A stretch of DNA of 9,000 nt from Coriobacteriia bacterium. Its GTDB lineage: Bacteria > Actinomycetota > Coriobacteriia > Coriobacteriales > QAMH01. Below are positions 1-4,980 of this stretch, one piece after another. The stretch is taken from the NCBI GenBank assembly GCA_900756605.1, contig CAAEKX010000278.1:1-9000 (forward strand), read 5' to 3'. Position 1 is the first letter of the stretch. Each line of letters opens with the position of its first letter. The position numbers and the translations under genes were made by a program. Under the pieces are notes generated by a model that was not told the DNA's origin, made no database searches, and saw nothing but the letters and a program-made list of their open reading frames with translations.

Positions 1-1048
1 AGCGGCGCGCGACGCGCTGCACGTCCTCCTTGGAGACCCAGGCCCTCTCGCACAGCTCGTCAAGGTCCATCTCGGCGACGCGCTCGCACACGGCCTCGAG
101 ACCGTAGACCCACTTGTCGCAGAAGTCCTGGTCGTAGAGCTTCTCGTCGCAGATGACCTTGAGCATGGCCATGGCCAGCGCACCATCGCCGCCGGGACGC
201 ACGCGCAACCAGTCCTCGCCGGCCTTTGCGGCGATCCAGGTGAGCTTCGGGTCGACGACCGCGACCTTCATGCCGCGCTTCATCAGGTCGGTGATCCAGT
301 GGCCGTAGAAGCCGTCGGCGTTTGCGTAGAAGGGCTGGTGGCCCCAGATGATGCAGTACTCGGGCACCACGTAGCGCGGATCGTCGTAGCGCTTTGGCAG
401 GAACTGCGAGCAATCCATGACGCAGGGATCGCCCAGCATGCAAGCCATGGATGCGATGCGCGGCAGGTAGCAGGAGTTACCAGCAAAATAGGGCACGCCC
501 TCGTTGGGCGAACCGCAGGTTGCGTTTACGCGGGTGATTTGATGGATATCACGGCCAGTGCCCTGGCAGCAGGCGATCTTGTCAGCACCATATTCGTCGG
601 CGACCTTCTTGAAGTTCTCGACGATGATGTCGTAGGCCTCGTCCCAGGTGATGCGCTCGAACTTGTCCTTGCCGCGATCTTCGCGTTTGCGCTTCATCGG
701 GTAGAGCAACCTGTCCTCGTGGTAGACGTAGTCCGGGATGCACAGACAGCGGCTGCATAGGCGGCCCTGGTTGTACGGGTCTTCCGGATCGCCCTCGACC
801 TTGACGAGCTTGCCATCCTTGATATAGCTCAGGATGCCGCAGACGTTGTGGCAACCAGGTGCCGAACGTGCGGTACCGCGGATGACGGTCATGCCATCCT
901 CTTCCCATTTCCATGGAACCTTTGGAGTCTCCGCTGCAGGCGTTGGCTCGATGCCGACATCCGCTTTCTTGAATTGCCTGCTGCCACGGCGATACTTCTT
1001 GCCGTTGGTCTCGCTCCAGTGATACTCGACCACATCTGCTTCAGACAT
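1..1048 (-). CDS. Molybdopterin-dependent oxidoreductase large subunit, catechol-dehydroxylase-like, C-terminus outside window
   Basis: This is the N-terminal 349 residues of a DMSO-reductase-superfamily enzyme; the rest lies beyond position 1. The ATG at 1048 follows AGGAGG at good spacing. There is no twin-arginine or other signal peptide, so it is probably cytoplasmic. An iron-sulfur region spans residues 62-103 (C66, C70, C98, C101, C103). The usual first cysteine of CxxCxxxC is Ala63. Residues 155-195 contain CQGTGRD and GNSCYLPR, the region that normally surrounds the Mo site. VVDPK (264-268) and RPGGDGALAMAML (284-296) match pterin-binding segments. Overall it resembles the large Eggerthellaceae family that includes catechol dehydroxylases and transhydroxylase-like reductases, which remove a substrate hydroxyl using electrons from respiration. 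The superfamily call is firm. The dehydroxylase-type subfamily is from remembered similarity, and the substrate cannot be read. An MFS carrier and a small possible redox protein lie upstream on the same strand. Confidence 0.9.
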   Translation of the reverse strand, partial: MSEADVVEYHWSETNGKKYRRGSRQFKKADVGIEPTPAAETPKVPWKWEEDGMTVIRGTARSAPGCHNVCGILSYIKDGKLVKVEGDPEDPYNQGRLCSRCLCIPDYVYHEDRLLYPMKRKREDRGKDKFERITWDEAYDIIVENFKKVADEYGADKIACCQGTGRDIHQITRVNATCGSPNEGVPYFAGNSCYLPRIASMACMLGDPCVMDCSQFLPKRYDDPRYVVPEYCIIWGHQPFYANADGFYGHWITDLMKRGMKVAVVDPKLTWIAAKAGEDWLRVRPGGDGALAMAMLKVICDEKLYDQDFCDKWVYGLEAVCERVAEMDLDELCERAWVSKEDVQRVARR

Positions 1049-1232
1049 GATTCCTCCTTCTCTTCTCTCGCTCGATCCATGTCCAAACTGCGATCCTCGA
1101 GGCTTCCTCTCTAGGCCCGCCGTGCAGACGCCAGGACTTGCATCCTGCGCTGCGGCGATTTCGCATCGACGAAACGGACTCGAGTGCCTGACAAGTTAGG
1201 TCACGTGCGCGAGGGGCCTTCGCGTCATGAGC

Positions 1233-1256
1233 GTTAGTGGCTGAGAATCAGCTAAC
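1233..1256. repeat. Small imperfect inverted repeat in the molybdoenzyme leader
   Basis: The arms GCTGA/TCAGC enclose a GAA loop and are extended by GTTA/TAAC after a 3-base bulge (GTG) on one side. It lies about 185 bp upstream of the molybdoenzyme start and 23 bp from the shared 19-bp dyad. It could be a second regulator site or an RNA hairpin, or it could be chance. Confidence 0.35.
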
Positions 1257-1278
1257 TGACGTGACGGGATGACGGGCA

Positions 1279-1297
1279 CTCAGTACGTTGGTATGAG
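1279..1297 (-). promoter_or_regulatory. Candidate operator, copy 1 (upstream of molybdoenzyme)
   Basis: Read on the minus strand this is CTCATACCAACGTACTGAG. It shares CTCATACCAA and, five bases later, TGAG with a copy at 3337-3355 upstream of the MFS gene, in the same orientation: 14 identical positions with matching spacing. The ends form a CTCA-N11-TGAG dyad, as expected for a dimeric regulator. It lies 230 bp upstream of the molybdoenzyme ATG. Eggerthellaceae dehydroxylase genes are often controlled by LuxR-type membrane regulators, but no regulator gene is in this window and the link is inference. Confidence 0.5.
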
Positions 1298-1306
1298 GCT
1301 CTGAGC

Positions 1307-1471
1307 GGGGGTGTCGAATGATTGCGGACATCTCGAGCAGACTCGCGAAAAGCGTGATGCGATCTTGCGAGGACTGTCTGAGCGCACGATCTTTGTGCGC
1401 GAGTTCCGCAGCGGCATCACGCTTTTCGCGAGTCGGGTGTGAGAGCAAGTCCACAATCATTCGACACCCCC
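1307..1471. repeat. 165-bp near-perfect palindrome (long inverted repeat)
   Basis: The outer arms, 1307-1329 and 1449-1471, pair at 22 of 23 positions. The inner arms, 1340-1360 and 1414-1434, pair at 21 of 21. They are separated by an asymmetric internal loop (10 and 14 bases). The apical 53 bases contain another 6-bp stem (1382-1387 with 1395-1400). No T-run follows either side as in an intrinsic terminator, and I see no target-site duplication. Possible identities are a MITE-like element with long terminal inverted repeats, a genome-wide intergenic repeat, or a structured RNA. The near identity of the arms suggests recent origin or selection for pairing. Confidence 0.85.
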
Positions 1472-1511
1472 CTATTTCGAGAAGGCAAGCGAGCGGTCCG
1501 GAGGACCTTCA

Positions 1512-1811
1512 TCACGCTTGCCCGGGCGGCTTGATGCCGAGCTTGCCGGCAAGATTCGCCATGTCATCTAACCCGAGCTCTTTGCATGCGGTGGCGACTC
1601 CGGGCGTGGCGCCCGTCACGGCATCGCATTCCCCGGGAGCACCTGGAGTGGGAGGTGGCGCACCGGCACTGCCGTCATCCATCTCCTTGAAGGCATCTGC
1701 CCAGTTAGTAGCATGGCTGACGGCGTCTACCTGCTGCGCTTCCTCATCCACAAAGCAACGCCCGCAAAAGATGCAGACGTTGCAGCGCGTGCCGCGATGA
1801 CGCTCGTTCAT
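1512..1811 (-). CDS. Small cysteine-cluster protein with two flavinylation-like motifs
   Basis: This is a 99-residue protein of unrecognised family. The ATG at 1811 follows GAGAGGAG at about 8 bases; an ATG six bases upstream meets an immediate stop. Cysteines 10, 13, 16 and 19 form CxxCxxCxxC, which could hold an iron-sulfur cluster or zinc. Residues 29-35 read DAVSHAT and 63-69 read DAVTGAT. The second fits the Dxx[ST]GAT motif at which ApbE transferases attach FMN to FMN-binding domains; the first differs only by His for Gly. Each is followed by a short AxKE[ML] helix-like segment (39-44 and 75-79), so the protein may have a duplicated half-domain, with a Pro/Gly linker at 49-61. A full FMN-binding domain does not fit in this length. 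It lies 90 bp downstream of the MFS gene. A redox role beside the molybdoenzyme is plausible but unproven. Confidence 0.8.
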   Translation of the reverse strand: MNERHRGTRCNVCIFCGRCFVDEEAQQVDAVSHATNWADAFKEMDDGSAGAPPPTPGAPGECDAVTGATPGVATACKELGLDDMANLAGKLGIKPPGQA

Positions 1812-1901
1812 CGCATGTTCTCCTCTCCCCGCACCTCAACGTGCCCCCGAGCCACTCGCAGGCGTCGGGAGCACGGAGTTGACGTACGGTTTGCGCGAGT
1901 C

Positions 1902-3200
1902 CTATCGAACGGGCTTGTCCTCGGCAGACTCGCCTGGCGCAGTCTTGCCGCCGGGCTTGATGAAGAACGCGAGGATGAGCGCAACGACGGAAAGCGGAAT
2001 GACCGTTACCCATGCAGTCCCCACCCAGCCAAGGCCAGCGTCGAGGCATGCACCGTAAACCGGGGCGAGCATCTGACCAAAGCATTGCGTGAACTGCATA
2101 ACCGCCATGCCGAGTGTCGCCGCCATGGCAGAGCTCGAGAGGATCGTCGGTGCGAGGGGGCGACTTCCGCCACCGCCAAAGGCCGCAGAAAAGCCCATGA
2201 GCACGATGAAGAACCAGATGCCCACCATGCTAAACGGCCCCATGGTCTCCGGAAAGCCCACGATGAAGCCGACGAAGCTCGTCGCGGCAAACAGGGCTAC
2301 GAGGATGAACTTCTTGTTGATCGGTAAGCGATCGGACCACGCGCCCGACAGCGGGTTCATGATGAAACCGATGAGCGTGATGACCGAGGTCATGAATCCT
2401 GCCGTACCCGCATCAAACCCCATCGAGGAAAGATACGTGGGATAGTAGGTGTTCACGACGCCGCCTTGGATGAAGTTAAACACCAAGAAGGTCAAGCCGA
2501 GTATCCAGATATACTTGTTCTTGAGGTACTTGAAGCAATCGCTCATGCTCCCCTCGACGCCATAGTTGGCGATGTTGCTCTTTCCCACTGGCTGACGATA
2601 GAACGCGATGAACAGCACGAGCGCAATGGCCGTGATGATCACGACGCCATAGAAGACCGACTGCCAGCCCATTGCCTGGGCCATGGCAGGCGCGACGTTG
2701 AAGTCGATCGTGATGGCCATGGGCACCCAGGTGCACCAGACGCCCAGGGCAAGGCCACGAGTCTTCTCCGGAAACCAGAGCGATATGATTGTCGGCGAGG
2801 CCACGCCGATGAGGCCCAATCCGACGCCCTCGATAAAACGGCCAAGGTAGAGAAGAATCATCGATCCAGTGGCCACCTCGACCAATCCTCCGACGATGAT
2901 GCAGCTCATCGCCAGAATGCAGGTTGCCTTGAGACCAATCTTGCGACAGATAAACGCGGCTGGAAACGCGAGGATCGCACCAATAATCGCAAGGCAAGTC
3001 ATCAGCATGCCAAACGACGCGTAATTCAGACCGTAAGCGCCGATGATCTCCCCGGCAATCGCCGTGACCTTGAATTGTCCCAGGGGCGCGGTGATGCTCG
3101 CAAAGTACGTGATCGCGACAATCACCCACGCATATCGTGGTGTTTTGACTACTTCTTCGGGGGATGTGCCGTGTTCGGCCACTTCGACTCTTTGGCTCAT
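1902..3200 (-). CDS. MFS transporter, 12 membrane helices
   Basis: This 432-residue major facilitator superfamily carrier has the usual family length and hydrophobic pattern, with both termini cytoplasmic. The ATG at 3200 follows GGAGGG. Family marks are a RFIEGVGLG motif at the start of the fourth helix (121-129), WFPEKTRGLALG after the fifth (142-153), and a GAWSDR motif between helices 8 and 9 (286-291). A glycine-rich GGGGSRPL stretch (342-349) lies in helix 10. It resembles carriers for small organic anions, but no substrate can be read. MFS genes commonly sit beside catechol-dehydroxylase-like molybdoenzymes in Eggerthellaceae, so import of the enzyme's substrate or export of its product is the likely job. 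The 99-residue gene follows after 90 bp, and a candidate operator shared with the molybdoenzyme lies 136 bp upstream. Confidence 0.93.
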   Translation of the reverse strand: MSQRVEVAEHGTSPEEVVKTPRYAWVIVAITYFASITAPLGQFKVTAIAGEIIGAYGLNYASFGMLMTCLAIIGAILAFPAAFICRKIGLKATCILAMSCIIVGGLVEVATGSMILLYLGRFIEGVGLGLIGVASPTIISLWFPEKTRGLALGVWCTWVPMAITIDFNVAPAMAQAMGWQSVFYGVVIITAIALVLFIAFYRQPVGKSNIANYGVEGSMSDCFKYLKNKYIWILGLTFLVFNFIQGGVVNTYYPTYLSSMGFDAGTAGFMTSVITLIGFIMNPLSGAWSDRLPINKKFILVALFAATSFVGFIVGFPETMGPFSMVGIWFFIVLMGFSAAFGGGGSRPLAPTILSSSAMAATLGMAVMQFTQCFGQMLAPVYGACLDAGLGWVGTAWVTVIPLSVVALILAFFIKPGGKTAPGESAEDKPVR

Positions 3201-3270
3201 GACAAGCCCTCCTCTCCTTTGCCGACGATGTTCCGTCAGCTACGGCTCCTGGGTAGAGCCTATGAAAGAA

Positions 3271-3285
3271 GAGGGTGCAGCCCTC
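3271..3285. repeat. Short hairpin in the MFS leader
   Basis: GAGGG and CCCTC enclose a five-base loop, TGCAG. It lies about 70 bp upstream of the MFS start, inside the probable leader transcript. It is too small to call a terminator, and no T-run follows. Confidence 0.3.
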
Positions 3286-3336
3286 ATGTCGTCTGCCCCA
3301 AATCGGACGCATTTGGCGCGCAAACGCACGGTCTCG

Positions 3337-3355
3337 CTCATGCAATTGGTATGAG
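3337..3355 (-). promoter_or_regulatory. Candidate operator, copy 2 (upstream of MFS transporter)
   Basis: On the minus strand this is CTCATACCAATTGCATGAG, matching the copy at 1279-1297 at 14 positions with the same spacing and orientation. The dyad is slightly better here (CTCAT-N9-ATGAG). It lies 136 bp upstream of the transporter ATG and is the best evidence that the transporter and molybdoenzyme answer to the same regulator. Confidence 0.5.
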
Positions 3356-3374
3356 AGGGCACCCTGACCAGGCA

Positions 3375-3407
3375 AATGAGACAGTTGCTCAGAGACGCTG
3401 TCTCATT
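3375..3407. repeat. 10-bp perfect inverted repeat upstream of the MFS gene
   Basis: AATGAGACAG (3375-3384) and CTGTCTCATT (3398-3407) pair perfectly around a 13-base centre. It lies between the terminator hairpin of the magnesium operon (3410-3443) and the candidate operator at 3337-3355. It may be a second operator for the transporter or part of the termination region; no T-run follows. Confidence 0.45.
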
Positions 3408-3409
3408 GT

Positions 3410-3443
3410 CAAGACGAAACCCGCCCCGGCGGCTTTCGTCTTG
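3410..3443 (-). terminator. Hairpin terminator of the magnesium operon
   Basis: A 10-bp stem (3410-3419 with 3434-3443), a C/C mismatch, and a CCGCC/GGCGG inner stem form a strong hairpin starting right after the stop codon of the 77-residue gene. The right arm carries TTT but no long U-run follows, so termination may be Rho-independent of the GC-rich type or simply 3'-end protection. The core closely matches another hairpin at 7409-7447. Confidence 0.65.
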
Positions 3444-3677
3444 CTACGCAATCTTGGGAGCCCGCGAAAGGAAGAAGCGGCAGTTGTGGCAGTTCTCCTT
3501 GCGAGCCACGCTGAAGTCGACGTCATAGGCATCGAGCATTTCCATGGCGCTGGCACGGTCGTACCAGGAGCAATCGCATATGGTGTTGATGCAGTCGCGC
3601 GGGCAGACACCCGTGGCATCATGCGGGCAGTCCTTCGACATCGCCCCGTGGCAACCCCTGTCTTCCCAGCAGCGCAT
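3444..3677 (-). CDS. Small cysteine-rich protein in the magnesium operon
   Basis: I do not recognise a named family for this 77-residue protein. It has nine cysteines (3, 9, 17, 25, 29, 34, 36, 63, 66), grouped as an N-terminal cluster and a C-terminal CHNC. Histidines 10, 19 and 64 could help bind metal. There is no signal peptide or membrane segment, so it is probably cytosolic and binds zinc or an iron-sulfur cluster. The ATG at 3677 follows GAGGTGAG and begins 8 bases after the transporter stop, so it is almost certainly the last gene of the operon. A hairpin follows immediately. A role as a metal-linked partner or regulator of the carrier is inference from position only. Confidence 0.8.
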   Translation of the reverse strand: MRCWEDRGCHGAMSKDCPHDATGVCPRDCINTICDCSWYDRASAMEMLDAYDVDFSVARKENCHNCRFFLSRAPKIA

Positions 3678-3685
3678 CTCTCACC

Positions 3686-4969
3686 TCAAAAACCAAGCAC
3701 GGTCATGACCAAACAGCCTATCGTCAGCACGAAGACTACCACGATGAGCACCCAGATGAGCACGGTGAGCAGCCGGCGGTTGGTGTACGCGCGCATGACA
3801 TGACGGTCGGAGAGGATGAGCACCATGAAGATGAGCAGAACCGGCAACAGCACGCCGCTGACAAACTGCGCGATGAGCATGATGCTGATGAGACTGACGT
3901 CGGGGATGAGCGTCACCACGACGCCAATGACGATCATGGCGGTATAGATTCCCCGGAATGCGGGGGCATCATTCCAACCCCGATCCACGCCGCGCTCCCA
4001 GCCAAATGCCTCGCAAATGGCACTGGAGGCGACGAGCGGAACGACGCAGGCGGCAAGGAAACTCGCCGCAACGAGGCCAACGCCGAAGAGGATCGTGGCG
4101 TATTGCCCGGCGATGGGCGTGAGTGCCGTTGCGGCTGCGGCGGCGCTATCCACGGTGACCCCCTGCGGATACAGGACGGTGCCCGTCGTGATGATGATGA
4201 AACCCGCGACCGCGCATGCGACGATTGCGCCGCCAATGGCATCGACGCGCTCGAGCGGGAGCTCGTCTGGCGTGACACCCTTATCCACGACGTTGTTCTG
4301 CGTCAGGAAGATCATCCAGGGAGCGATGGTGGTGCCCACGGTGGCAATCACCAGGCTGATGAAGCTCGGGTTATTCTCGAAATGGGGAATCACGAGAGAC
4401 AAGCCTACCTCGCCCCAATTGGGTTGCGCGAGAAACGCCGCGACGATATACGTCACGAACACGCAGCTAATGGCAAGGAACACCTTCTCGACCCGCTTGT
4501 AGCTGCCACCCATGACAAGCAGCCACACGACGACGCCGGCAATGGGAACCGCAATGTACTTGCTCACGCCGAAGAGCTCCATGCCAGCGGCGATACCGGC
4601 AAACTCCGAGAGCGTGGCAGCGCCGCTCTCGATGAGCACGGCGATCATGGCGAGGGCGGTCAGGCGCACGCCAAACTGCTCGCGAATGAGCGATGCGAAG
4701 CCCTTGCCCGTCACCGCACCCATGCGCGAGGCGCCCTCCTGCACGATGGCGAGCATCACCATCATGATGGGGATAATCCATAAGGTCCCGTAGCCGAACT
4801 TGGCACCGATGGTCGAATACGTCGAGATACCGCCAGCATCGTTGCCCGCCATTGCGGCAACAACGCCAGGGCCAAGCGCCGCGAGCACGATGAGGACGCG
4901 GTTCTTCTTGCGTGGAGCCGGCTGGCCCTGCTGCAATCCCTCGCGTTCTGTCAGCTTCTCGTTCGTCAC
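3686..4969 (-). CDS. NRMT-type Nramp family magnesium transporter
   Basis: This 427-residue membrane protein has the SLC11/Nramp fold. The metal site differs from manganese/iron carriers: DPGN of helix 1 is DAGG (44-47, Asn to Gly), and the MPH of helix 6 is APW (216-218, Met to Ala and His to Trp). Loss of both the Asn and the Met ligand marks the NRMT branch, shown in Eggerthella lenta and Clostridium to move Mg2+, probably partly hydrated. It should therefore not be named MntH. The start is GTG at 4969, since the nearby ATG at 4973-4975 hits a stop at once; GAGGG lies about 7 bases upstream. It begins 11 bases after the stop of the MgtE-like gene and is followed 8 bases later by the cysteine-rich gene. 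The NRMT assignment rests on the ligand pattern and remembered literature. Confidence 0.9.
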   Translation of the reverse strand: MTNEKLTEREGLQQGQPAPRKKNRVLIVLAALGPGVVAAMAGNDAGGISTYSTIGAKFGYGTLWIIPIMMVMLAIVQEGASRMGAVTGKGFASLIREQFGVRLTALAMIAVLIESGAATLSEFAGIAAGMELFGVSKYIAVPIAGVVVWLLVMGGSYKRVEKVFLAISCVFVTYIVAAFLAQPNWGEVGLSLVIPHFENNPSFISLVIATVGTTIAPWMIFLTQNNVVDKGVTPDELPLERVDAIGGAIVACAVAGFIIITTGTVLYPQGVTVDSAAAAATALTPIAGQYATILFGVGLVAASFLAACVVPLVASSAICEAFGWERGVDRGWNDAPAFRGIYTAMIVIGVVVTLIPDVSLISIMLIAQFVSGVLLPVLLIFMVLILSDRHVMRAYTNRRLLTVLIWVLIVVVFVLTIGCLVMTVLGF

Positions 4970-4980
4970 GGCATCGCCCT

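Larger units (their letters stand above)
1049..1511. other. 463-bp gene-free stretch upstream of the molybdoenzyme
   Basis: No convincing gene lies here. From right to left it holds a 165-bp palindrome (1307-1471), a 19-bp dyad shared with the transporter promoter region (1279-1297), a small imperfect hairpin (1233-1256), and about 180 bp of leader before the molybdoenzyme ribosome binding site. On the minus strand a TTGTCA hexamer occurs at 1187-1192, but no good -10 box follows it, so I do not call a promoter. The length and content suggest that the molybdoenzyme has its own regulated promoter and is not simply read through from the 99-residue gene. Confidence 0.7.

Noticed and set aside
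1248..1460. 70-residue minus-strand reading frame over the palindrome
   Set aside because: It has no ribosome binding site, most of it is the palindrome itself, and the opposite strand gives a similar start because of the symmetry.
1297..1481. Insertion sequence or MITE with target-site duplication
   Set aside because: The bases flanking the palindrome do not repeat and there is no transposase, so it is kept only as an inverted repeat.
1318..1800. 160-residue plus-strand reading frame
   Set aside because: It starts inside the palindrome without a ribosome binding site and runs antisense through the better supported 99-residue gene.
2466..3803. 445-residue plus-strand reading frame
   Set aside because: It is antisense to the MFS, cysteine-rich and transporter genes, is rich in His, Asp and Arg as expected for a shadow frame, and crosses a hairpin and operator region.
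3686..4969. Naming the Nramp gene mntH
   Set aside because: The Asn and Met metal ligands of Mn/Fe carriers are absent (Gly47 and Ala216).
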